From: Membranipora membranacea
Taxonomy: Eukaryota > Bryozoa > Gymnolaemata > Cheilostomatida > Membraniporidae
NCBI GenBank assembly: GCA_914767715.1
Contig: OU612072.1
Location: 17,668,001-17,732,000 of the forward strand
Length of the DNA stretch: 64,000 bases
Reading direction: 5' to 3'
Part shown: positions 26,401 to 34,511 of the stretch, piece after piece
Layout of the letters: each line of letters opens with the position of its first letter
Numbering within the stretch: position 1 is the first letter of the stretch
Notes under the pieces: generated by a model
Databases searched by the model: none
What the model was told of the DNA's origin: nothing
What the model saw: the letters and a program-made list of their open reading frames with translations, nothing else
Position numbers and translations under genes: made by a program

Positions 26401-29400
26401 TTTAGAATAAATGAGTTTTTTTTTATGTAAAAAAACTCTGTACCTTTTAACCAAATTATCTAAATAACAGGTTTTGAAAATTTAGCACTCACCTGAAGAA
26501 ATTGGAGAGTTTAATATGAGGCACAAATTCCACTCCTTCTAGAGTAAGACTCAAGCATGTCAAAGCTTTATCATATACCTGTAATAGCTTCAATATTTAA
26601 TTGCTTGCAAGTTTTTGACAAAAACATAAAATTTGTCAACAAGAACTAGAAAAAAATAAGCCGAACTCCACTCCAAGGATTTAGACTTAGGATACAATTC
26701 ACATCAAAATCCTACATCACCCTTTCGCCCAGTGGCGTATATTAGCACTCACGGCCCACGGATTTCTGTGAGTGGCTGAATAGCTCAGTGTGTAGAGCGT
26801 CTGCTTATTAATCACTGTATATAAGATTGTTATGGGTTCGAATCCCATTGAAGACAGTTTTTTTTCAAATTAATGCTTTATAACTGGAGCATTTTTACCG
26901 TAATCTTCTACTGCTATTGAGTTGTTTTCTGAAAGTACCCGACAGCTCAGTGAGCTATTGAATTACCTCTCTGCTTGCACTATTTTGCTACCGATATGCA
27001 AAAATTTCCGTGTGGGAGGGCGCTTGAGCGCCCCTCCCACACCCTCCCCGCCACGCCTACGGCGTGTGGATCGGGCTGTGCCCGATCATTATGCTCATCT
27101 CTAAAAAGTCAGTGAGTGAAATTTTTTAGAATATACGCCTCTGCTATCGCCACATATTTTCTATTATATATTTGATTGATTGATGAAACCAAGTGACAAG
27201 CTCGTACTATCCTCACAAATTTTACTTATATCGAGCTGCAGAATATTTACCTGTAGTTCACCCTTATTATTGAGCACAGCTAGTAAAGCACCAGATGGAT
27301 GCCACTCTATAAAGTCAGCCTGATATTCAGTACGCACTGTCAGGGTGTTCTTTAAGTTCTCACTGTAATATAATCAGTCATATTTGAGGCATGCAGGGGT
27401 AGACAGAGGTAAAAAACAACACACAGATAGATCCTAATAACAGGGCAAAGATGACTCAATACTTGATAAATAACTTTGCAATTCTAATTTGTTCAGCAAG
27501 AATTTTTATTTTTTTTGCGTTCCACAGCAAACACGTACAGTAAGACATAAAATCAGTATGCTTTGCGGAATTCAGTTCAGGTTATTCAGATACCCAACTC
27601 GGTTACCAAATTCCACCTGAGAGCTATTATATGGTTTTACCTACAGTTAATAGTAGGACTGAGTTGTCCTAACCAGGGAGGGTAGGAGGGGTATATTGTG
27701 AGGAACGGAAATTGTCGTCCTGCTTTTAAATTTCGTTCTAACTATGTTTCCAGTTATGGTTTTAAATCTTACACTCCGGACACTTCAAAATGTCACTTTA
27801 TTGTTGTGTAACTTATTTGTAGTTCTAATTTGGAGTTACCTCCTCTTACATGCACTGAAGAAAGACAAGATCGCTCAAATCTATTAAAACGTAGTTCCAA
27901 TTGGTAATGCTAGCACTCTGGTGAGTACGAGGTATTTAACTTATTAATTTCTAGTGACGAACAGCTGGTTCCCACTACTCCACAAAGCAATTTACTAAGG
28001 GGTTGTTATTGAGCCTGACCTCTTCTTAGCTTCACTAGAAGTTGCCTTCAAGTTGTTTAAGAAAGGTTCCTGCCGATAACCTGCTAAGACCCCTGTCTTG
28101 TTCTAACAGTAAAACTCTTGATGAGTTTTGAGACAATGCTCTTAAACCACAAAGTCAATATTATCCTTAGATGTTAGTACGACACAATCACTATTTATGA
28201 ATGTGTTCAGGTACGTTTGATATTTTTGTTATTCAACTTAGGCGACTGATTTTAATTATGAGCACCTACTTGATCTCTGTATAGTGCCTGGAAGCCCAAT
28301 CAGGTAATCAAGGCGGTGTATCAGTATCACAGGCCTCTTAGCCAAGTTAAATTAGCTAAAGACTCCAACCCAATTTCTAGTGAAGGAAAGAGGTATCAGT
28401 CTGTGGTCACTCTAAAATTGATGTTCAATTTCTATATTCAATGTTGAATTAATGTTTCACAGATTAGAGGTATCTTATCTTAAATCGGTAGCGTCCTACT
28501 TCTTTAAAACACAAGAATCTAATCCTAAACTATTATTCCGAAACTTAATCTATTTAACCCCCAAGCAAATATGACTACTAATTAATTCTGTTCTGCTTTA
28601 ACAATAGTTCCCAATGATACTTCTAAGTGATTTCCGACTCGATTATGATCACAAACGCGAATTACCTGCGTTTAACTGTGGGTCACAATGATTTCCGACT
28701 TGATATGAGCACCAACGCGAATTACCTGCGTTTAGCAGTTGGTCACAATGATTAAACCTCCTAAAGTTAATTTTGAATCCTGTTTCAGAGTGTTGTTATA
28801 GTAACAATTAACAACGACTTACTTTAGTTGATTGCAAAATTGCCTTATAAACTCTTAGTGAATATGACCTAACGTCTGAGTACCTGACGAACTGTCCCTA
28901 ATTACTTTGCCAATTACTATATGCATAAAAATTGATTACAACAGTATATTCACTAAAGTTATTGTTTATTGTCTTGATACTTATAAAAAAATGATAACGT
29001 AATTCAAATGATACTCACAGTTTATATTGGTCCTTAGACTCCACTTTAGTTTTTAGCGTTCCAACAAAGATCTCTGATTTAAAACTAGTATTTATTAAAT
29101 CAAAATTATAATATCTTTTACTAGCTATGTAAAAAGTTGACTGTGCTGCTCTAAGAATTAAACTGTACTAATTTACTGTTCAAAATTTCGGCCTTTATAT
29201 AGGTGCCGATTTTTGTGCTGACTCTGCTTGTTGTCGTTTGATTAGCTGTCAGCGGATTAGTGGATTAGTGTCTCTTGTGGCTTTGTTATATGAAACCGTT
29301 CTGTGGTCACGTCACGTGGTATATGGCTGCTGTTCCTCAGTCTACCCTCTGGAATTTATTGTTCTATTTTTGGGCTGACTTTGTTGTTGTTACTCCATGA

Positions 29401-31920
29401 TTAATTACTTCCGTGTCACCCTGAAGATTACTTGGTACTTGGTGCTATGACGTTTTGGAAAACCAAATTCCTGAAGATTAATTGGTACTTGGTACTAGGA
29501 CGTGTTGTCAGCGGATTAGTGGATTAGTGTCTCTTGTGGCTTTGTTATATGAAACCGTTCTGTGGTCACGTCACGTGGTATATTGCTGCTGTTCCTCAGT
29601 CTACCCTCTGGAATCTGTTGTTCTATTTTTGGGCTGACTTTGTTGTTGTTACTTCCTGGTTAATTATTTCTGTGTCACCCTGAAGATTACTTGGTACTTG
29701 ATAATATGACGTGTTGGAAAACCAAATTACTGTGTCACTGGAATTCCTATTTTCTGACCGGATTAGCATGCTCCGGTTATCTTCGTTACATCTTTGATGG
29801 ATTACTTCTGTGTCTCTCTGCTCGTTGTGTATGCTTTTGACTACTAAATACCATGGAGGTTACTGGGTGCATTTGTTTTCATATCTATCTGTACCCTCTG
29901 ACTTCTGCGGCTGGCTGAATATAACTGCATATCTCAAGTGCCCATTTTTGGTACTGACAATATCCCACCCTCTCTGCCCTTACATACCTGTAAAGTAGCA
30001 GGGAGTTGTCCTCACACGAGCCAAAAGATTCTGTAGTATTATCCCATTTGAGCTTGACAAGATTGCTGGAGAGCGGTTCACTGGTGTGATGTGTTCTGTG
30101 TATACAGGATTTTGTGAGCTTATAAGCACATATATCAGCTCTACAGCTCTTTGTGTTTACAGATCTCTCTACACTAACCAACTTACCATCTCTCCCGCTA
30201 TAATAAATAAAATACTATGAGGTTCTGCAGCAATACACATATTAATGAGCAGACTAGCAAACAGCTATATTTCAGCGTCAAATCAGGTTATAGTGAGTGA
30301 GACCGTCTGTAGGGATTGTAAGTATAGGAGCCAGGGTGCAGCTAAACATTGAAGACCAAAAACCCTAAACATGTATCAATACATTAATCCTGACCTGGCT
30401 TGAGAAACTGATAGTCAAATTCAGTGTAATCCTTATAATACCATGTCAAGTTACTGTATAAACTGACTTGTATCCACAGTGGGCAGGATCACTTCTCTTA
30501 AAAATCAGCTACCAAACTGAATATCGACAGGTTCACATTCTGTTTTAGTATACGCCAGTATATGAGGTTTTCCTCCACCAGGGAGTTTGGGACCAATATC
30601 TCAAACTCCCTGCCTCCACTTAGTGATACAGTACACAGATTAGCTATCTCTTCCTGTTGGTCATTGGAGCCCATGGCCATGCCTTTATCTGACGCTATCG
30701 GCCAATAGACAAGTAAAGCATCAGCAGCTGGGGATACCTGAATCTGTCTATGTAGATTACGGCCAGGTCTGCCGGATAAATCCAACAGGTGTATATGTGG
30801 AAAACGAATAAAATAAATTAAACAAAACATCTCAGACAGAATGAGGCATTAATTGACAATACACAATTTCAAACTGCACAGAGATTCCTAAGAGGATCAG
30901 GTCGGTCACAATGTTATTATTGACTTGATCTCACTGGGAATTCCAAAAAGGTGCATTGTGGGATGCTCATAAGTATCCTACTATATGTCCAACTACAAAT
31001 GCCAGTCAACAAGGGCAGAAAAGCTTCATATATTATAATTGTCAACACATGGATACCTTTCTAGAAACATTATAACTGTCAAAATTAGTAAATGCAGTCA
31101 TATACTGTTAGACCACCCATGCAAAATAGCTTCATACATTATGACTGTCAAGGTTGGACCACACAAGAAGACTTTGCAACAAACAAAACAACCGTCAACA
31201 TTAGGAGGATGGTCAACTACTAAGAGTAAGACTACACATGCAGGGTGGCTGCATAAGTTATAGCTGTCAGCGTTAGACCACACCTCCTTCCCTTAGGATC
31301 TTATTATATACAAGGAGTTAAAGACACTGATATACATTCATATCTGAATTCATATCAATGGTTAAAGACTTTAACTCCTTGCTAATGCTATATATATCTG
31401 TCTGAGTAAGTATTTTCTACCATATATGACCATTTATATGATTATAAATTATAAATCAGTGCATGGCGACTCTAGTAATGTATGTGTGCCAATGTATCGA
31501 TCAAGTAGCAGGGCTACTAAAACCATCGCTTTAATTTGTGGGCGAAATTGGGATAAACTCGGCACAAATGTTCTCAGGTGATTTGAGATAATATTAATAA
31601 AGCGTTCAATATGATATTGCATTTCTGACCAAAACATATACAAACAAAATCTAACAATTGATGACAAAGATCTTTATAATGCGCCACATCTCGATCTATC
31701 CACTATTCTCATTTCTATATAATACCACACCATGTGTAAAATACAGAGCAAGCTACCATAATGAGATGCACGCAGCTACGCAGACAATCTTACCTTGGTT
31801 CAAGTAGTGAGAGTTTTTTCTGAGCGTTTTCCTTCAGAGAAAGTTTAATAAAGAAGACTACTTCTAGTTTAGATTTATCTGATGAGCAGAGCGCTATGAA
31901 GGAGTTTTCACTCACAACTA
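20360..31920 (-). CDS. WDPCP: WDPCP (protein fritz homologue), many-exon gene, 5' end not found
   Basis: WDPCP is the beta-propeller CPLANE subunit that works with Inturned and Fuzzy in planar cell polarity and in ciliogenesis at the basal body. Exons on the - strand, 5' to 3': 31,794-31,920; 30,513-30,768 (perhaps to 30,804); 29,988-30,197; 27,251-27,362; 26,493-26,578; 25,225-25,330; 24,813-24,927; 24,277-24,400; 23,736-23,896; then 23,174-23,295 (ends in a stop) or 22,676-22,846; with 20,550-20,685 and 20,360-20,467 at the 3' end. Diagnostic matches to human WDPCP are 'EWHPSGALLAV..NKGELQ', 'GPVGIMKL', 'MSWNTESHDCF', 'FYAP..ILEYR..RRFFHHLVR' and 'LLAVDINARDLLMDIYY'. Most junction phases agree. 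Problems: the 5'-most exons are missing; an exon for about 30 residues between 26,493 and 25,330 was not found; the 30,513/30,197 junction is out of phase; two acceptors are odd. The family call is firm; the full model is not. Confidence 0.88.
20550..20685 (-). CDS. Penultimate coding exon of the - strand gene (WDPCP 3' end or neighbour)
   Basis: 136 nt, phase 2 to 0, acceptor atgactgtag, donor aatcag|gtaagt. It encodes 'CTLPSGYTYDLDPGVSQRII' and 'MMVDEALDYNQIPDLRP'. It clearly looks coding and joins in phase to 20,360-20,467. I cannot place it in the human WDPCP tail with confidence, so it may be a lineage-specific C-terminus or the end of a separate gene. Confidence 0.6.
20690..20820. repeat. 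Short tandem repeat of ~37 bp
   Basis: 'aacataccacacctgataatatgactgtaac' recurs about three times just upstream (- sense) of the penultimate exon's acceptor. Its 'gactgtaa' phrase resembles that acceptor, so it may derive from local duplication of the splice region. Confidence 0.55.
21697..21732 (-). CDS. Possible 36-nt micro-exon
   Basis: Twelve codons (VPAYDETNNKLW) lie between tttacag and gtaact, phase 0 to 0, and so fit after the Ser-rich exon. No homology was recognised; chance is a serious alternative. Confidence 0.25.
21773..22530. mobile_element. piggyBac-type MITE (TTAA target) with internal tandem duplications
   Basis: Ends are AGTGCAACCAAGGTTTC and GAAACCTTGGTTGCCCT, nearly perfect inverted repeats, and TTAA lies at both borders (21,769-21,772 and 22,531-22,534). 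Compared with the intact 377-bp copy at 35,367-35,743, each half of this element is duplicated in tandem: the left half at about 21,775 and 22,029, the right half at about 22,280 and 22,410. A TTAA duplication and a short terminal inverted repeat are typical of piggyBac-mobilised elements. No transposase. Confidence 0.85.
22623..22642. repeat. G homopolymer near the exon at 22,676
   Basis: About 18 G in a row close to the splice donor at 22,675. Its length is likely unreliable in the assembly. Confidence 0.8.
22676..22846 (-). CDS. Ser-rich exon of WDPCP 3' region with a frame shift in a C run
   Basis: Acceptor cccctgtag, phase 1 as required after 23,736-23,896; donor ctacag|gttagt. The first part reads 'SSMTSSLHKTPSSGDSTPPS' and the last part, one frame over, 'SAAVLTSSGSRISSHHTPHS'. 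Both look like one low-complexity Ser-rich tail. The switch is next to a run of six C (gggggg at about 22,763 on +), so a homopolymer indel is the simplest explanation; a real frameshift is possible. Confidence 0.5.
23174..23295 (-). CDS. WDPCP: WDPCP exon, acidic Ser-rich tail ending in a stop
   Basis: Acceptor tactatag, in phase 1 with the preceding exon. It encodes 'ESGGSSLNADLLTDDDFHSS', continues acidic and Gln/Glu-rich, and ends in TAA at 23,174-23,176. Composition and position suit the weakly conserved WDPCP C-terminus. It may be the final exon of one isoform; a weak donor (gcta|gtactg) just before the stop could instead allow splicing on. Confidence 0.6.
23736..23896 (-). CDS. WDPCP: WDPCP exon, 'LLAVDINARDL' segment, odd acceptor
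   Basis: Encodes 'FRFDKVVLLAVDINARDLLM' and 'DIYYAALDSG', matching human 'QRFEKAFLLAVDVGARDLFMDIHYLALDKG'. The donor is cccag|gttcgt, phase 1. For the upstream junction, the nearest AG (ends at 23,911) gives phase 0, while the previous exon ends in phase 2; only a boundary at 23,896, preceded by CG, keeps the frame and the homology. This could be a non-canonical acceptor, a sequence error or gene decay. Confidence 0.88.
24277..24400 (-). CDS. WDPCP: WDPCP exon, 'RRFFHHLVR' segment
   Basis: 124 nt, phase 1 to 2, acceptor caccttacag, donor agtcag|gtaata. It encodes 'LGCFYAPQIALAEIIILEYR' and then 'RRFFHHLVR', nearly the human 'LGTFYAPTRPLLDSTILEYR ... RRFFHHLLR'. This exon and the next make the identification secure. 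Confidence 0.93.
24813..24927 (-). CDS. WDPCP: WDPCP exon, 'MSWNT' helical segment
   Basis: 115 nt, phase 0 to 1, acceptor ctgttttcag, donor gaag|gtacgg. It encodes 'ATKLLTAMSWNTESHDCFQC' and 'NILLRQPL', matching human 'AINILSSMNWDTLGHQCF' and 'NHLLRQKL'. Confidence 0.9.
25225..25330 (-). CDS. WDPCP: WDPCP exon, start of the C-terminal helical part
   Basis: 106 nt, phase 2 to 0, acceptor ctaattgtag, donor ctcag|gtaagg. It encodes 'GPVGIMKLTGENLC' and 'IIKEYLKSNSFTQ', equivalent to human 'GPLGVLLFKLGVF' and 'IDIIFQYIHCDEIYEA'. The next exon continues the match without a gap. Confidence 0.85.
25459..25821. mobile_element. MITE, ~363 bp, TA target, in a WDPCP intron
   Basis: Left end 'TAAAGCTGTGTTTACATTAG' and right end pair as an inverted repeat of about 26 bp (right arm 'ctaatataaacgcagcttta' reversed), with TA at each border. 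The interior has 'agactg'/'cagtct' phrases in both orientations, giving a partly palindromic structure. A TA target and no coding capacity fit a Tc1/mariner-type or similar non-autonomous element. Confidence 0.75.
26493..26578 (-). CDS. WDPCP: WDPCP exon, following the last blade
   Basis: 86 nt, phase 0 to 2, flanked by attacag and ttcttcag|gtgagt. It reads 'VYDKALTCLSLTLEGVEFVP' and continues to 'SNFF', matching human 'IFDMALSPINIQLLAEDRLP' to 'SKLF'. It is in phase with the next recognised exon (25,225-25,330), but joining them directly would omit about 30 residues present in the human protein. Confidence 0.85.
26734..27139 (+). mobile_element. Composite short element: inverted ends, tRNA-like head, GC hairpins
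   Basis: The borders 'ggcgtatatt..cactcac' (26,734) and 'gtgagtg..gaatatacgcc' (27,139) are inverted copies. Inside are a tRNA-like segment (26,770-26,857) and the GC-rich hairpins at 27,010-27,090 ('GAGGGCGCttgaGCGCCC', 'CACGCCtacGGCGTG', 'GATCGGGCtgtGCCCGATC'). It lies in a WDPCP intron. A tRNA promoter inside terminal inverted repeats is unusual. Confidence 0.6.
26770..26857 (+). repeat. tRNA-like (SINE head) sequence
   Basis: Contains an A box 'tagctcagtgtgtagagcg' and a B box 'gggttcgaatcc' with T-arm pairing (ATGGG..CCCAT). The anticodon region does not fold cleanly, so it is a tRNA-derived pol III promoter, not a working tRNA. Confidence 0.65.
27251..27362 (-). CDS. WDPCP: WDPCP exon, 'HPSGA' blade
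   Basis: 112 nt, phase 2 to 0, with canonical tattacag acceptor and ctacag|gtaaat donor. It encodes 'LTVRTEYQADFIEWHPSGAL' then 'NNKGELQ', very close to the human 'TELLPSLISCHPSGAILLV..NQGELQIFD'. This is one of the strongest matches for the gene assignment. Confidence 0.92.
27663..29800. repeat. Repeat-rich intron stretch with direct duplications
   Basis: Lies in the large WDPCP intron between 27,362 and 29,988. A segment starting 'gtcagcggattagtggattag' occurs at about 29,247 and again at about 29,507 (260 bp apart, very similar over about 230 bp). A 60-bp segment containing 'gcgaattacctgcgttta' is duplicated at 28,628 and 28,690. A 'tttatatagg' box sits at about 29,193. Probably part of an unidentified retroelement; no coding domain seen. 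Confidence 0.5.
29988..30197 (-). CDS. WDPCP: WDPCP exon, mid propeller
   Basis: Encodes 'VSVERSVNTKSCRADICAYK' and 'SCEDNSLLLY', corresponding to human 'FTVEHSVSVDKEPMADSCIYE' and 'GCEDSSLILYE'. The acceptor is ttattatag and the donor ctttacag|gtatgt; phase 2 to 2. The downstream junction to 27,251-27,362 is in phase. Confidence 0.82.
30513..30804 (-). CDS. WDPCP: WDPCP exon with uncertain acceptor
   Basis: Encodes 'QIQVSPAADALLVYWPIASD' and 'LCTVSLSGGREFEIL', matching the human stretch around 'RVVCWWPLVND' and 'LLLLGYAQGRLEVL'. A canonical acceptor (ccggcag) gives an exon ending at 30,768 with correct phase 2. However, the preceding twelve codons ('FPHIHLLDLSG') also match human residues just upstream ('KIFYYEIPG'), and the only in-phase boundary that includes them, at 30,804, is preceded by CG instead of AG. 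The donor used here (TTTG|gtagct) leaves phase 0, which does not fit the next exon. Confidence 0.7.
31030..31480. repeat. Dispersed repeat in a WDPCP intron
   Basis: Matches 17,870-18,260 in the same orientation ('gaccacacatgca(g)aatagctgcata', 'gaccacacctccttccc', 'taccatatat'). It is internally repeated. It sits in the intron between exons 31,794-31,920 and 30,513-30,804. Confidence 0.6.
31794..31920 (-). CDS. WDPCP: WDPCP exon, propeller region (5'-most firm exon)
   Basis: It has a single open frame, phase 1 to 2, encoding 'ENSFIALCSSDKSKLEVVFF' and then 'KLSLLEP'. This aligns with 'TDSFIILSFLAQNKLCFIQF ... KLSALDY' of human WDPCP. The donor is CCAAG|gtaaga and the acceptor ctcaaaag. It is the most upstream exon I can support; the codons before it should lie at higher coordinates, but none were recognised up to 39 kb. 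Confidence 0.75.
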
Positions 31921-31999
31921 CTTTTGAGCAAGTGTGACAATTATTGAGGTTATCAGATATGTATATAAATAAATACTTAAATAATAAAAATATTTCAGT

Positions 32000-33440
32000 T
32001 TTATATGAAATTTTTCAACATTGGCAGCAATTATATTGAGTAGAAATGAGCACGACATTTCAGTGTTATCGGACCTTGGTTTAATAGAGGAATGAAAATA
32101 ACCCAGAACATATGTACATATCTAATATTAAATATACAACATTATAAAGCAACTTTGAACAACCTCGCTTTGAACTAATGAAATTAAGGGAGTATCAAGC
32201 CAAGCAACCTGATTCTAACTGTAAGTCAATTTGGTCAAGTCACACTTTGAGAGTCATTCTCTTTCCAAAAATGGATTTGGTTGGAGACTAAATGCTAGGT
32301 CATTGGTAAATAACAAAAACTGCAGTATGAATACTGAGCACAAACCCAAACTGTTAGTTACTGTTTCATACAATCTCCCATTGTGCCTTGGCTAATATTA
32401 AAGTATTCAGTATGGCTAAATTCAAGACTTCTTAATTTAATTCAGAAAGTTGAGGATTGTCGATTTCACAGAATTAAATATCAGACATTTTGCTTTTGTG
32501 AATTTCCTGAGCTTATGCTTTAAAGATCGAAGTAAATATTCAGTTTACAAAACAATAAAATGTTCCTCCTTCCTCCACAATATACCATACCAAATACGTA
32601 ATCAAGCCGGACATATTAATGTGATATATCGCCTTTTCAGTTTCTCAGGAACTACTTGTCCCATCTCAAAAATTCTTTCACTGACACGTTGCTAGTAGTC
32701 TGACTTATTTTTAATATCCCAAATAATTATTTAAAACTGCATGTTTATAACTTGATTAATTGTACATTAACTAAAATACATTGAAAACATATAGGCAGCA
32801 ATGGGCAATATGATGCAGTAAATTACGTTATGCAAATGCGTGATGAAAATCTGTGCAGTATTACGTGCAAAGCACATTGTGCACAACAAAAATCCAAATA
32901 TCTCAGGATGTGAAGCCTTAATCAATAATCGCTTCGATCAAAATCTAGACAATCTCCTGCTGTTCATCATGCTGACAACAAATTTGACTGACAGATTTCT
33001 GAATTTCTGATTTTTGGCTGGAAAATTTTGGCCAAAATTAGTGAAAATTTCGGTTATTATTTGTTACAGTTGTGTCAACCAGGATCTGTAATCTGGAAAG
33101 ATTATTGATGGAAGGGACAGCGCAAGACCAAAATGGTATAATAAATTGGAAATTTTAGTTTCTGCAAAGTCTCGAAGACAGGAGGCCGTAAACTATGAAG
33201 TTTCACTAAAATGTCACTCCTCTAGTTAGTGCCATGCCTCTTCTATATTGTGAAAGCAAAAACTAATCAAATACCTCAGTAGCAAGGCACAGAGGGCTCA
33301 ATTAAAAGAGGACACTTTTTGCCCCAAAATGAACTTTCAGTGGTCACTGCGACTCAACCTCAAATTTTTGGGCGGTTTCAACTGTGAAAATAACTATAAG
33401 ATATGATCCCCAATACAATGTTAAAAAGTTTTAAAAAGCG
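32000..33440. other. Upstream of the firm WDPCP exons; no exon recognised
   Basis: AT-rich. The missing 5' WDPCP exons would be expected here or further right, but no open segment with splice sites matches the N-terminal WDPCP region. Confidence 0.4.
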
Positions 33441-33445
33441 ATATA

Positions 33446-33496
33446 TCACGTTAACATCATTATTAACATCATTATTAACATCATTATTAACATCAT
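33446..33496. repeat. 12-bp microsatellite (aacatcattatt)n
   Basis: About four copies of 'aacatcattatt' in tandem. Confidence 0.85.
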
Positions 33497-33591
33497 CACA
33501 GTTTGATCTTTTAATCATACCCTCTACACACAATCTGTAAGATAAGGCAGCAGAGCTTACCATATCTATGATCTAAAAGGGCATTTTATAT

Positions 33592-33705
33592 GGGGGGATG
33601 GTTAGACCGCGAGCAATCGGCTAGCATGCTAGCTATTCACTGCAAGGTGTCTAGTACTGCAGGAGTGGTGGGTACAACTCCCACTCGGGGAGCTGTCATC
33701 ATGGA
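33592..33705 (+). mobile_element. tRNA-derived SINE, divergent copy
   Basis: 'gggatggttagaccgcgagcaatcggctagc ... gctattcactgc ... gcaggagtggtgggtacaactcccac' matches the reverse complement of the SINE repeated at 62.3-63.3 kb. The A-box and B-box regions are recognisable, but the B box is mutated (GGTACAACTCC). Confidence 0.75.
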
Positions 33706-34316
33706 TTGTTCCAGTCCAGCATCCATATTTCCTTTGGCCATGCCAACTATTCTGGTGCAATTCTAATCATTATTTATTAATTATCATATTATGGTCACTT
33801 AAATTTTTCAATATAAGAAGCCAGACCAACAATGTGATGACTATATAGTGTGATGAATTATATTCTGAATCTCGGATATTAGAGCACAGACAGACATAGA
33901 TAATGTAATGTAAGGTTCTCGCTCTTCCAGCCAGCATAACTACAATGTATGCGGCCCAAAGGCCAGGTTAAAAGTTAGTAAAATTAAAAAGTATAACACA
34001 GTACTGCATCATTAAACAACTGAACCTTGTCACATTATTTTAGGAAAAAATCAGTTCTTTATCGTAATTTACTCATTACTCAATGGTACTGACATGTACT
34101 TCTTTGTTTACAAAACTCTTGTACCATTTCCATGTAATATTTTTGCACTAAAAGCCCAGTTGTTAATAAAATAAAATATAATCACATACAATCAAACATA
34201 GCGGTATTTTTAAGTTTAAAGTGGTAAAGGCAAGACAGCCGCCTGTCAGCTTTAAATTGCCAATTTTTAAATTTAATGATGAAACCTCCCCACAAGAACT
34301 TAGAAAGTGTGATTTG

Positions 34317-34511
34317 CTAGATTATTGTCATATGATCATTTTTTCGCAGGTTGTTGATTCTAATCGAATCTTGATTGCTCATTTGAACTAAATTAGAAGG
34401 AACAGAATGGTTCGCCACAAATAGAGTGTCATCAGCATATGCATAAGAGTTTGAGGATAGACAAAGGTTGAGAAGGTCATTTATATCTATGATGTGAAAT
34501 AAAGTTGGTGC
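34317..34511 (-). pseudogene. LINE reverse transcriptase fragment, downstream part
   Basis: Reads 'LFHIIDINDLLNLCLSSNSY' followed by 'AYADDTLFVANHS' on the - strand, the RT region around the catalytic YADD box. It continues the fragment at 37,050-37,445: there the text breaks off at 'GSILAP', and here it resumes at 'APTLF'. The two are separated by the foldback element at 34,512-37,041. Confidence 0.82.
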
